This document shows positions 1 through 6,835 of a DNA stretch of 14,508 nucleotides, one piece after another. This DNA comes from an uncultured Christensenellaceae bacterium (lineage in GTDB: Bacteria; Bacillota; Clostridia; Christensenellales; Christensenellaceae): NCBI GenBank assembly GCA_934555865.1, contig CAKTFI010000028.1:1-14508 (forward strand), in the 5' to 3' direction. Position numbers and translations under genes: made by a program. Each line of letters starts with the position of its first letter. Positions within the stretch are counted from its first letter, which is position 1. Under the pieces are notes generated by a model. The model saw nothing but the letters and a program-made list of their open reading frames with translations, searched no databases and was not told the origin of the DNA.

Positions 1-780
1 GTACTTCTGATACTCCCGCTCGGACAGATCGCCGTACTTTTTGTAATAGTAATTGAGGTCGGCATAGGCGTCCGCCACCTCGTCGCGGTACTTTTGATAG
101 GCGTCCGCATCCAGATCGCCCAGCAGTCCCAGCCGGGAAAGCGCGTCCTCGCCCTCGGCGCGGTATCGTGCAAAGGCGTTTTCGTACAGCGTGGGCACGA
201 TGTTGTTGAGCTCGCTTAAGTAACTCTCATACGCCTGCGCGCCCGCCGTTTCGGCGTAGGAATTGCCGTATCCGCCCGTGAGCGCCGCCGCGTTTGCGGC
301 GCTGTCCCGCATCGCCTTCTGCCCATTTTTCAGGTATGCCGCGCGGTATTGCTGATACACCGGGTCGGCATAGGGGTCGTAGGAGAACTTGTCCCGCGCC
401 AGCGTGTCTTTTAGCAGCTGGTCGATCTGCTCCTGATAGGGCGAAGTATAGTCCCCCTTCCCCGCCCCCTCGCGCGCCGCAAGCTCCTGCTGCAAATGGG
501 AAAGCTCCTCCGACGCGGCATAGCGCGGCCGCCCGTCCGCCTGCCCCGCCGCAGGGGTCTGTGCGCCGCCCGCCGTTCCGCCGGAACTTCCGCCCGCGGA
601 TGCATGGGACGCGCCCTTTGCCTGCTCGCGCAGCAGCTTGAGCATCGTCGTGTTCTGCTGCGCCGTGCCGCGATACCCCGCAATGCCAAGCTCCCCCGCC
701 AGCTTCTTGCGCGCCGAAAAGCTGGACTGCCTGCCCTCCGATTTCAAATAATCCACAATGGATGTCCCTGTATACGCCAT
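1..780 (-). CDS. Phage structural protein with cell-wall-binding-like N-terminus (3' end cut by window)
   Basis: The frame is open from ATG at 780 to the left edge (260 codons, no stop seen), so the C-terminus is missing. The start is set by AAGGAGGA six bases upstream, and the gene follows the tail fibre stop by 16 bases. Residues 7-50 (SIVDYLKS ... FSARKKLAGELGI ... YRGTAQQNTTMLKLL) resemble, from memory, a module found in phage lysins and wall-binding proteins, with a conserved GTAxQNxxLL ending. Residues 55-83 are a Gly/Ala/Ser linker. Residues 100-260 are helical and Tyr/Gln-rich (SPYQEQIDQLL, DPYADPVYQQYRAAYLKNG, AALTGGYGNSYAETAGAQAY), a pattern I recall from many Bacillota phage proteins of unknown role. 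A virion component acting at the cell wall or during DNA entry is a plausible inference; a lysis role is possible but no catalytic domain is visible. Confidence 0.85.
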   Translation of the reverse strand, partial: MAYTGTSIVDYLKSEGRQSSFSARKKLAGELGIAGYRGTAQQNTTMLKLLREQAKGASHASAGGSSGGTAGGAQTPAAGQADGRPRYAASEELSHLQQELAAREGAGKGDYTSPYQEQIDQLLKDTLARDKFSYDPYADPVYQQYRAAYLKNGQKAMRDSAANAAALTGGYGNSYAETAGAQAYESYLSELNNIVPTLYENAFARYRAEGEDALSRLGLLGDLDADAYQKYRDEVADAYADLNYYYKKYGDLSEREYQKY

Positions 781-796
781 GTGTCCTCCTTTGTTG

Positions 797-2698
797 TTAC
801 GCCGTGCGCTGCCAGGCATAGACCGTCAGGTACGGCGGCATGTGTTCGGCAAAGCTCGTGGCGCCCATCGCCTTTTGGCGGGATACGGTCGTCGTGCCCG
901 TGCCGGACGAAAGGCCGCTGTTTTGGGAGACGCCGTCCACATTCGCGTCCCAGCCGCCCGCCTGCCACGAAAGCGTGCCGTCCGCAGCATAATCGCTTAC
1001 GCCGATCGCATCGCCCTCGCCCACGAGCGCGCCGTAATATGGGTGAAAGCGCACGCCGAAGGCATGCTGATGCGTTCGGCTCCCGCCCGTCTGCCCGCTC
1101 TGCTCGGCCGGAAGGAGGAACGCCCCCGTGATCGCCTCCCAGGTCCCGCCGAGCGTCTCCGCCGGGCTCGCGTTCTGCATGCTCAGGTAGATGCTGCCCA
1201 CGGGATAGATGAGATCCAAAAGCGCCGTGCCTGCGACCGTCGGGGCCTTCGCGAAGTCCGCCGCCCACGCGACCTCCAGCCCCGGCTTCTCGCTCATCTT
1301 GCCAAGCGCCAGCCCCTTGCCGTCCGCGCGGAAATGCACGATGCGCTCCGCCGTGGACAGTTCGCCCACAAAGCTGCTCGTCGAAAACGCGTCCGAAAGT
1401 TCGAGCGACAATTCGTAGCGCCGCCCGATGGAAAAGCCGGCGAGCAGGTTGTCCGCCCCCGCGGCAAGCGCCGCCGAGGTCGTCCAGGTCTCACTTCCCA
1501 CCGGACGGTACCGCAGCACCGCCGTGCCCGCGTTGTGTCCACCGCAGGGCGACACCTCCGCCGCAAAGCGCACCGAGAGGTATTCGCCCTCGCCGTCTGC
1601 CGTGCCGTCCGCCGCCGCACGGAACCACTGCACATTGGACAGCTTGGGCGCGGCATAGGGCAGCACCGTGACGCTTTGCTGCACCTCCGCGCTCCGGCGG
1701 CCGCGGCTGTCCTGCACCTGCGCCGTAAAGACCACCTCGCCCGCGGTGAGCAGCGGCGCGGTCTCCATCTGCTCCGCCCGGAGGGAGCTGCCCCCGCCGG
1801 ACAGGAGGGTGTACACGACGCGGCTGCCCAGCGCGCCCTCGGACCCACTGAGCGCCGCGCGCACCCGGCTCTTGCCCTGCACATACACGCCCCAGTCCGC
1901 GGGCACCTCGCCGTCGATGCGCGAAAGCGTGAGCGTCCCCGCCGTCGGCACGACCGCCGCCGGGACCGAGAGCGTGATGCTCTGGCTCACCTCCCCGAGC
2001 CGCGTTTCGCCGAGGAAGGTCTCGAGTGTAATCGTCGCCGCCGCCTCGGCCGCATCCGGTGTCTGCGCGCAAAACTCCATCGGCACCGCGAGGCTGGCCG
2101 CGCTCTCGCCCGCGGGCAGGTCGACGCTCTGCTGCGCCGTGCCCAGCCGAAGGGTCGCGCGGTGCGCATAGGCCGCGCTCTGCGCCGCGACGCCGATCTC
2201 GATGCTCCCGCCGATCTCGACGCTCCCGCCGATCTCCGCCGAAGCGGGCGCAGTGAGGCCGGACAGCCGCGCGATGGCGGGCAGGGCTTCCTCTGCATCC
2301 AGGCTGCCGCCCGCGATGTAGGACGACCGCGTGGAAAAGCTGCCCACGAGGTGCAGCACGCCCGTGCCGTCCGCCGCGTGCGCCACCGCCCCGGCGAAGC
2401 TCCCGAGCGTGTGCACATGGCGGGCGGACGAGAAGTCATACGCCCCGTTTTCCACCCCCGTGCCCGCCGTCCCGTTCACCGCAAAGGAGGCCGCCAGCCC
2501 GCTCGCGTACTTGGTGGACGAGCTCTGCCCCTCGCGCAGCGCCGCATAGAAATACGCGCGCACAAAGCTCGAATCGTTTGCGATGTCCTGACTCTCCACC
2601 AGATATTCCGCCCAGACATCGATCTTGCTGCCGCTGCTCCCCAGCCCCGTGCCCTGCACGATGCGATACCCGCTGTGCACGGGCGTTGTTCTTGCCAT
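797..2698 (-). CDS. Tail fibre / receptor-binding protein, DUF859-like with collar-type C-terminal tip
   Basis: The 633-residue protein starts at ATG 2698 behind AGGAGGAGA. The N-terminal 140 residues (YRIVQGTG ... IDVWAEYLVESQDIANDSS ... YDFSSARHV ... ADGTGVLHLVGSF) follow the beta-rich pattern of DUF859 siphovirus fibre proteins. Residues 322-380 (VFTAQVQDSRGRRSAEVQQS, TVLPYAAPKLSN, then DGEGEYLSVRF) match the Ig-like repeat region of that family. Residues 455-480 (VHFRADGKGLALGK) lead to LIYPVGSIYLS at 496-506 and GGTWEAI at 517-523, the hallmark of collar/Gp10-type C-terminal tips, and the protein ends with HMPPYLTVYAWQRTA. A short repeat, EIGGSV/EIGGSI/EIG, lies at 155-169. It probably binds the host surface at the tail tip. 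It is the seventh gene of the scaffold-capsid unit as drawn here. The family assignment is from memory of motifs, not a search. Confidence 0.9.
   Translation of the reverse strand: MARTTPVHSGYRIVQGTGLGSSGSKIDVWAEYLVESQDIANDSSFVRAYFYAALREGQSSSTKYASGLAASFAVNGTAGTGVENGAYDFSSARHVHTLGSFAGAVAHAADGTGVLHLVGSFSTRSSYIAGGSLDAEEALPAIARLSGLTAPASAEIGGSVEIGGSIEIGVAAQSAAYAHRATLRLGTAQQSVDLPAGESAASLAVPMEFCAQTPDAAEAAATITLETFLGETRLGEVSQSITLSVPAAVVPTAGTLTLSRIDGEVPADWGVYVQGKSRVRAALSGSEGALGSRVVYTLLSGGGSSLRAEQMETAPLLTAGEVVFTAQVQDSRGRRSAEVQQSVTVLPYAAPKLSNVQWFRAAADGTADGEGEYLSVRFAAEVSPCGGHNAGTAVLRYRPVGSETWTTSAALAAGADNLLAGFSIGRRYELSLELSDAFSTSSFVGELSTAERIVHFRADGKGLALGKMSEKPGLEVAWAADFAKAPTVAGTALLDLIYPVGSIYLSMQNASPAETLGGTWEAITGAFLLPAEQSGQTGGSRTHQHAFGVRFHPYYGALVGEGDAIGVSDYAADGTLSWQAGGWDANVDGVSQNSGLSSGTGTTTVSRQKAMGATSFAEHMPPYLTVYAWQRTA
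2195..2236 (-). repeat. 18-bp tandem repeat (2.3 copies) inside tail fibre gene
   Basis: Two 18-base units differing at one base, plus six bases of a third, encode EIGGSV-EIGGSI-EIG at residues 155-169 of the fibre, between its N-terminal beta domain and the Ig-like region. An in-frame 18-base repeat can change linker length by slippage without breaking the frame. Whether it varies between relatives is unknown. Confidence 0.8.
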
Positions 2699-2728
2699 GC
2701 TCTCTCCTCCTGCCTTTCTGCGCCCCGC

Positions 2729-3475
2729 TTACGCGCCCGCGCGCCGCACGAGCGACAGGCCGCCGTCCGCCTCCATATGCAGGTCATAGAACCCGCGCGC
2801 CGCGCTCCCGAGGCTCAACGCGTCCGCCACCTCCGCGCGCGTGATGTACATCTTGTTGTTGCTGATATACGCGATCTCCACGCCCGACTGCAAAAAGGAC
2901 AGCCGCGTGTTGCCGAGCAGCGAGGTGAAGGCGCTGCCGAGCTTGCCGAGCTCGATGCCCTCCGTGCCGAAGCGGATGTAGGTCTGCAATTGCTCGATGA
3001 GGCTGGACAGCTTGCCGTCCACCTCCAGGGCATAGGCGTTGGCCTCGGAAAAGCGCAGCGTGAGCTGCGAGGCGGTCTGCTCGATCGCGCTCGACAGCGT
3101 GCGCTCCAGTTCCGCCGTCTCCGCCTTGGCGGTGTAGGTCTCGGCAATGCTGCTCCTCATGGCCGCCTGTTCGGTCGTGATCGTGGACTGCACATCTCGC
3201 CGCACGAGGTCGGCCGAGGCGATGATCTCCTCGCCCAGGGCCTGCGTGCGCCGGGTCTGCTGCTGCTCGATGCGCGCCGCCTCGTCCACCGCCTGCTGCG
3301 CCTGCCCCGACGCCGTGCGCAGCATGGCCGCCGTGTCCGCCGAGAAGTTGCCCGTGTCCAGGTTGTTGAGCACGAAGTTGAGCTGCTCGGTCAGGCTGTA
3401 CATATAGTCGGAAAGCCGCTTGATCTGCGCGGTGTCGCTCTCTCCCCGAAAGGTGCGGGGGAATTCCAGCTCCAT
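2729..3475 (-). CDS. Coiled-coil phage minor structural protein, gp58-like
   Basis: The 248-residue protein starts at ATG 3475 and has a G-rich upstream region (AAGGGGGC) that is a weak ribosome site. It begins 12 bases after the connector gene stop, so translation coupling is likely. Residues 15-40 are helical. Residues 50-165 are Ala/Glu/Gln-rich and free of Pro and nearly of Gly, as expected of a long coiled coil. Residues 166-235 (IRFGTEGIELGKLGSAFTSLL, LSFLQSGVEIAYISNNKMYI) match the C-terminal beta module that I recall from gp58-like and minor structural proteins of Bacillota phages. It ends with a short Val/Arg tail. A stalk joining the head-tail interface or baseplate to the following fibre protein is the likely role. 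No peptidase motif is visible. Confidence 0.85.
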   Translation of the reverse strand: MELEFPRTFRGESDTAQIKRLSDYMYSLTEQLNFVLNNLDTGNFSADTAAMLRTASGQAQQAVDEAARIEQQQTRRTQALGEEIIASADLVRRDVQSTITTEQAAMRSSIAETYTAKAETAELERTLSSAIEQTASQLTLRFSEANAYALEVDGKLSSLIEQLQTYIRFGTEGIELGKLGSAFTSLLGNTRLSFLQSGVEIAYISNNKMYITRAEVADALSLGSAARGFYDLHMEADGGLSLVRRAGA

Positions 3476-3487
3476 GCCCCCGCCCCC

Positions 3488-3832
3488 TTATACGCGGATG
3501 CGCGCGCCCGCGTCCGGCAATTCCGCCCGCGTCCGGCTCGCCGCGCACGCCGCATAGAGCGAGGAAAACAGGCTCATCGCGTTGTTGTACCGCGCGAAGT
3601 CGCCGTTATGGAAGTGCATCTTGGCCTCCAAAAACTTGAGGTACAGGTCGGCATACGCCGCCGGGGCCAGGAGCTGCTCGCTCCCCGCCTCGGAAAAGGG
3701 CGAAACCGCCGTGTGGAAGATCTCCTCTGCCGCGAGAGCTTCCACCTCATACAGCCAGCGCCGCTTCTGCGCCGCCGAAAACGGGTTGGGGCACAGCTCG
3801 TCGACCGCCGCGATCGCCTCGGCCGCCGTCAT
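3488..3832 (-). CDS. Head-tail connector (gp6-like adaptor family)
   Basis: The 114-residue protein starts at ATG 3832, which overlaps the stop of the upstream gene in an ATGA arrangement, so the two are almost certainly coupled. A longer open frame reaches 3919, but its extra residues are Arg/Gly-rich and read antiparallel to nothing conserved, so I reject them. The pattern is AAEAIAAVDELCPNPFS, then RRWLYEVEALAAEEI, then LLAPAAYADLYLKFLEAKMH and HNGDFARYNNAMSLFSSLY. This is the all-helical pattern I recall for connectors following N4-gp56-type capsids, which form a ring under the portal. The C-terminal 15 residues are a Arg/Ala/Pro tail. The position directly after the capsid genes supports the call. 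Confidence 0.85.
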   Translation of the reverse strand: MTAAEAIAAVDELCPNPFSAAQKRRWLYEVEALAAEEIFHTAVSPFSEAGSEQLLAPAAYADLYLKFLEAKMHFHNGDFARYNNAMSLFSSLYAACAASRTRAELPDAGARIRV

Positions 3833-4041
3833 ACCTCGCCCCCGCCGCTCACCCGGCGGATGAGCGCGTCCGCCGCCTGTTGCTGCCGCATGGAGTTTTC
3901 CAACACCTCCGCGACGCATTCCGGCACCTCCACCTCTTCCCCGCGCTGAATGAGGTAGGTGCGCCCGTTGACCGCCGCAAAGACCGGGTCGCGGTACTCG
4001 CCGTGATCCTTAAACAGCCGAATTTTCACCATTGCTTCCAT
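3829..4041 (-). CDS. Small conserved protein following the major capsid gene
   Basis: This 70-residue protein starts at ATG 4041, nine bases after GGAGG; a second ATG at 4032 (MVKIRLF) is a possible alternative. It shows a short beta-rich body (VKIRLFKDHGEYRDPVFAAVNGRTYLI, then RGEEVEVPECVAEVL) and a helical end with NSMRQQQAADALIRR. I do not know a named function. From memory, similar small proteins sit directly after N4-gp56 capsids in Bacillota phages, where a capsid-decorating or head-completion role is plausible. Its stop overlaps the start of the connector gene by four bases. Confidence 0.75.
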   Translation of the reverse strand: MEAMVKIRLFKDHGEYRDPVFAAVNGRTYLIQRGEEVEVPECVAEVLENSMRQQQAADALIRRVSGGGEV

Positions 4042-4269
4042 CGCTTTTTTCCTCCAAACTTTTTGTTCCAAAGGCCGCCAGCTGGCTTTCTCTGCCCGGC
4101 GTGCCGGACGGTGCCGACACAGCATTGCCTTTCCCGGACATATGTTGCCCCGCCCGTCCGCCTTACAGCCAAGCAAAGCCCCATCACCGCAAAGGCCAAA
4201 CAGGTTTGTCCCGGCCGTACGCAAGGGGGCTTGTCCGCCCCCCCCCGCCGTTTCCGCCTTCCCGGCCGC
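4042..4269. other. 228-base gap between capsid and the small downstream gene
   Basis: No gene is supported here. On the minus strand the gap begins, just after the capsid stop, with a run of nine G and a GC-rich hairpin, and ends with the GGAGG ribosome site of the next gene. A stretch of GAGAAA at about 4100 resembles the promoter core seen elsewhere, but it lacks the full 13-base core and has no TATAAT-like hexamer at 17 bases. Confidence 0.7.
4225..4246 (-). terminator. GC hairpin with nine-G run after capsid stop (possible attenuator)
   Basis: GGGGGC and GCCCCC pair around a six-base loop (4225-4242), and the G tract extends to nine bases (4238-4246), 24 bases past the capsid stop. There is no U run on the minus strand, so it is not a classical intrinsic terminator. 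It could stabilise the 3' end of an abundant scaffold-capsid message or lower readthrough into the connector and fibre genes. The homopolymer is also a place where sequencing or assembly could slip. Confidence 0.4.
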
Positions 4270-5508
4270 TCAGTTCGCCTTCGCCTTGTCCGAATAGCTG
4301 TTGCCCGACTCAATGCGCACCATGTACGCCTCCACAAGGCGCTTGGCCGCCTTGGTCGCCTTCCAGCCGACCGAGCTTCTCTGGTTTAACGGGTCGTCGC
4401 CATAGCCAAGCTGCTTGACGATGTGTTCCAGCCCGCCGTTTTCCAGCTCCGTCGTGCCATAGGCATTCGCGCCGAGCACCAGCGTGGAAAACACCGCGCT
4501 GCCGTCCCGTCCGCCGCCCTGGCCGCACAGCATCGCGTTCGCCGCCACCGAAGTGACCGCCGTGCCGAGCGTCAGCGTCGCGCCCGCCGCGCCATAGGAG
4601 ACCGCCGTGACCGTGTTGGCCGCGCCGCCGAGGTATACCGCCACCGGACCCGCAAACTTCTGGCAGGCCTCCTCCGGGATGACCTCCTTAACCGTCACGC
4701 TCGTCGCGCTCGCCGAAATTGCCGTCTTGACCGTGAGCCGCGGATACCCCGGCACGATGTCCGCCGGGCCCCAGACCTTCGCCTCCGTCGACTTGACAAA
4801 GCGGATGTTGCCGAGCTTGCCGATCTCGCCGTTATAGATGTATTCCGGCGCGGCATACTTGTGGCAGTCGATCCATTCCTCGCTGCGCATCAGGTCATAG
4901 GCGCTATACGGGTGGATGATCGCGACAAAGCTGTCGTCGATCGGGCTGGCGTTCATCGCCTCGAGCTGCGCCGCCGCCTTGTAAAACAGGTCGACATCCA
5001 ACCGGCAATCCGCCGTGATGTCGCTGCGGCTCGAGACCTCCGTCTTATTCGCCCCCTTGGGTGCGTACAGCACATTCGTGCCGCCGTTCAGCTCCTCGCG
5101 CGTGATGGTGTCCAGCGTCCGGCCGGCCTGCGCACCCAGGAGCTTGGTCGCCTGTTCCACATTGCGGTCGATCGCGGACAGCTCCAACATGTCCGACAGG
5201 CGGATCCAGTTGCCGTACTGCGCGACCGTCGCCGTGACCGCACTCACCTGCAAATTGTCGCCGTCCGGCGTGACGCCCTCCGTGATGGCCGTGAGCGCCT
5301 TCGGCAGCGGGCTGTAGCGGCGGAATTCGATCGTCTTGCCGCTGCCCTCCGGGATCGGATACTTGTCGCCGAATTGATCGTGCACGAGGTTGGGTTCCGC
5401 GTTGTCGATCAGGCGCTTTTCGTAATAGGTCTTCATCTCGTCGGACAACGCCGCCAGGTTGGTCGTCTGCGTCTCGGTCGCAAATACCTGCAAATCCATG
5501 TGTTCCAT
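4270..5508 (-). CDS. Major capsid protein, N4-gp56 family, with Prp-type N-terminal cleavage motif
   Basis: The shell protein of the head, HK97-like fold expected for the family. The start is ATG 5508 (MEHMDLQVFA), because AGAGGA lies six bases upstream; ATG 5514 would sit on the Shine-Dalgarno and GTG 5532 has no ribosome site. The 412 residues show the family pattern: TNLAALSDEMKTYYEKRLI (16-34), GDKYPIPEGSGKTIEFRRY (47-65), ITEGVTPDGDNL (75-86), YGNWIRLSDMLEL (98-110), REELNGGTNVLYAP (137-150) and NQRSSVGWKATKAAKRLVEAY near the end. Residues 251-330 are a Val/Thr/Ala-rich insertion that looks like an added beta domain. Residues 5-10 (DLQVFA) match the site that Prp cuts in L27, which would remove nine residues and leave Ala10 at the N-terminus. 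Confidence 0.93.
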   Translation of the reverse strand: MEHMDLQVFATETQTTNLAALSDEMKTYYEKRLIDNAEPNLVHDQFGDKYPIPEGSGKTIEFRRYSPLPKALTAITEGVTPDGDNLQVSAVTATVAQYGNWIRLSDMLELSAIDRNVEQATKLLGAQAGRTLDTITREELNGGTNVLYAPKGANKTEVSSRSDITADCRLDVDLFYKAAAQLEAMNASPIDDSFVAIIHPYSAYDLMRSEEWIDCHKYAAPEYIYNGEIGKLGNIRFVKSTEAKVWGPADIVPGYPRLTVKTAISASATSVTVKEVIPEEACQKFAGPVAVYLGGAANTVTAVSYGAAGATLTLGTAVTSVAANAMLCGQGGGRDGSAVFSTLVLGANAYGTTELENGGLEHIVKQLGYGDDPLNQRSSVGWKATKAAKRLVEAYMVRIESGNSYSDKAKAN

Positions 5509-5652
5509 CTGCATTCCTCTTCTTTCTTTCACAATAGTCCGGCTGCCGCCGCAGCCAATCTCGTCGGAAAGTCCTCCCCGCGGGCGCCAACGGGGGCCTA
5601 TCCCCCCTCGCGTAACCCGCCCGGCTCCGCCCCGGAGAGGTTTTCCGCCCGT
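5509..5652. other. 144-base gap between scaffold and capsid genes
   Basis: No gene is seen. It holds two short hairpins: GGGGG/CCCCC around a five-base loop (5592-5606) and CTCCG/CGGAG around three bases (5625-5637). A third, GGCTGC/GCAGCC around a tetraloop, lies near 5540-5555. Structured spacers here could set the ratio of scaffold to capsid by RNA processing or translation control; this is inference. No promoter core of the type found in the larger gaps is present. Confidence 0.5.
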
Positions 5653-6732
5653 TTACAGCAAGATCCGTTCGCCCTTCAGGACGCGCCGCGCAATCGCCTC
5701 GCGCTGTGCCCGCGACATCTGCGCCGGGTTCGTGCGGGAAAGCGCTGTGCTCCCGCCGGTCATCGCCCCCTCCAGCGGGCGGCGGCTCTCCTCCGCCCAC
5801 TGCGCGCGCAGCTGCGTTTCCGTCCAGCGGTGCGTGGCCGCGATCGCCTGCCGCAGCACCTCGCGCCCGTGCATCGCCAGATAGGCGTCCTCCATCGAAA
5901 GCCCCGCGCGCAGCATGCCCGAAAAGCGCGCATCTTCCAACAATTCGGGCAGGGAAAACCCGGCGTAGCGCGCCCGAAGGCCGTCCGCCTCGCGCAGCAT
6001 CGAGAGGTATTCGCCCATGACGCCGCGGAAGGCCGCCTGCCGCGCCGCCTGTTCCCGGATATGCTGTCCGCGCGAGCGATCCTCGCCAAAGGCGGCAAGC
6101 AATTCCGCCGCCCCCGCCTCCGGCAGGCCGTACTGCGCCCGCATTTCCCGGAGCAGCGCCTCCGCCTCGCCCGCGTCCGTGCCGCCCGGGGCAGCTTCGC
6201 CCGCCTGCCCACTTGGCACCGCTGCGCCATCCGCCGTGTCTGTGCCCGGCAAGCCGTTTGCCGCCGCGCCGGGGCCGTTTGCCGCATCCGTTTGCGAAAA
6301 TTCTCCGTCCGCCGCGTCCGTTTGCGAAAATTCTCCGTTCGCCGCCCCCGACGCTGTGCTGACAATGTCGCCTGCCGCCAAGGATAGCCCCGCCGCATCG
6401 GAAAGGCCGTTTGTGCCGCCTTGTGCGCTACCTGCCGTGCCGGATGCGCCGCCTGTATTCTGTGCCACTGTATCGCCCTGCCCGAACAGGTCGAGCGCAA
6501 AGGCCGTTCCGCCTGCCATTTCCGGCAGGCCGCCCGCGCCGTTTGGGGCTTTCGTCGAGCCGCCTTCCGCACCGAACAAATCGAGCGCAACGGTTGCTCC
6601 TCCTGCCATTTCGGGAAAGCCAGTTACCGCATCCTGCGCCGCCGCATCCGCTCGCCCGAACAAATCGAGCGCAAAGGCCGTTCCGCCTGCCATTTCGGGC
6701 AGGCTGCCCGCGTCCTGCCAACCTTCTCTCAT
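5653..6732 (-). CDS. Capsid scaffolding protein with triple N-terminal repeat
   Basis: Start at ATG 6732, six bases after GGGAGGA; 359 residues. Placement directly upstream of the capsid gene and the composition support a scaffold, which guides shell assembly and is then lost. Residues 1-90 hold three copies of a 16-residue repeat, LPEMAGGTAFALDLFG (11-26, 39-54, 69-84, the second variant). Residues 131-150 duplicate a ten-residue unit, GEFSQTDA with its linker. Residues 90-190 are Gly/Ala/Thr-rich and probably disordered. Residues 190-320 are helical and charged (EALLREMRAQYGL ... RQAAFRGVMGEYLSMLREADGLR ... EDAYLAMHG), with a basic C-terminal end (RAQREAIARRVLKG) of the sort that binds capsid subunits. 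It is the first gene after promoter P1. A leading role in assembly is inferred from position and composition; no family search was made. Confidence 0.8.
   Translation of the reverse strand: MREGWQDAGSLPEMAGGTAFALDLFGRADAAAQDAVTGFPEMAGGATVALDLFGAEGGSTKAPNGAGGLPEMAGGTAFALDLFGQGDTVAQNTGGASGTAGSAQGGTNGLSDAAGLSLAAGDIVSTASGAANGEFSQTDAADGEFSQTDAANGPGAAANGLPGTDTADGAAVPSGQAGEAAPGGTDAGEAEALLREMRAQYGLPEAGAAELLAAFGEDRSRGQHIREQAARQAAFRGVMGEYLSMLREADGLRARYAGFSLPELLEDARFSGMLRAGLSMEDAYLAMHGREVLRQAIAATHRWTETQLRAQWAEESRRPLEGAMTGGSTALSRTNPAQMSRAQREAIARRVLKGERILL
6281..6340 (-). repeat. 30-bp tandem duplication in scaffold gene
   Basis: Two adjacent 30-base units (6281-6310 and 6311-6340), nearly identical, encode the repeated GEFSQTDA segment in the disordered linker of the scaffold. 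The units keep the frame, and their low divergence points to a recent duplication. Confidence 0.85.
6481..6702 (-). repeat. Three in-frame 48-bp repeats in scaffold N-terminus
   Basis: Copies at 6655-6702, 6571-6618 and 6481-6528 encode LPEMAGGTAFALDLFG, FPEMAGGATVALDLFG and LPEMAGGTAFALDLFG. The outer two are identical in protein, while the middle has changed at three residues. The spacers of 12 and 14 residues are unrelated. Conservation of the repeat but not the spacers suggests that the 16-residue motif itself is a binding or recognition element. Confidence 0.9.
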
Positions 6733-6761
6733 CTCGCGTCCTCCCTGCGTTGTTCTCTTTC

Positions 6762-6797
6762 ATTGTAAGGGGCAAATCCGCCGCTTTCTCCCGCTTT
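6762..6797 (-). promoter_or_regulatory. Promoter P1 for the scaffold-capsid unit
   Basis: The core AAAGCGGGAGAAA (6785-6797) is followed after exactly 17 bases by TACAAT (6762-6767), a good -10 hexamer. GAGAAA holds the -35 position but matches TTGACA poorly, which suggests help from an activator or a phage-altered polymerase. A start near 6755 would give a leader of about 22 bases to the scaffold ATG, with the GGGAGGA site in place. An inverted repeat, CGCAA/TTGCG (6798-6811), abuts the core upstream. The same core and spacing recur at P2 and P3. Confidence 0.75.
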
Positions 6798-6824
6798 CGC
6801 AACTTTTTGCGGCGAATTTGCCCC
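6769..6824. repeat. 56-bp imperfect palindrome around promoter P1
   Basis: GGGGCAAAT (6769-6777) pairs with ATTTGCCCC (6816-6824), then one mismatch, then six more pairs (6779-6784 with 6809-6814). The promoter core and the small inner inverted repeat sit in the loop. In RNA read through from upstream it would fold as a strong hairpin; in DNA it could be a protein-binding dyad. No U run follows on either strand. Confidence 0.75.
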
Positions 6825-6835
6825 GCCTTGCGCAT

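Noticed and set aside
758..3949. Very long plus-strand open frame (over 1000 codons)
   Set aside because: It lies antisense to three or more well-supported genes, is Arg/His/Pro-rich, has no ribosome site and shows no domain. GC-rich third positions remove stops on the opposite strand.
4095..4130. GAGAAA in the capsid downstream gap as a promoter of the same family
   Set aside because: Only the last six bases of the core are present and no TATAAT-like hexamer occurs 17 bases downstream.
4423..6387. Long plus-strand frame opposite capsid and scaffold
   Set aside because: Arg-rich antisense shadow spanning two genes and their gap; it also continues across the hairpins without any protein pattern.
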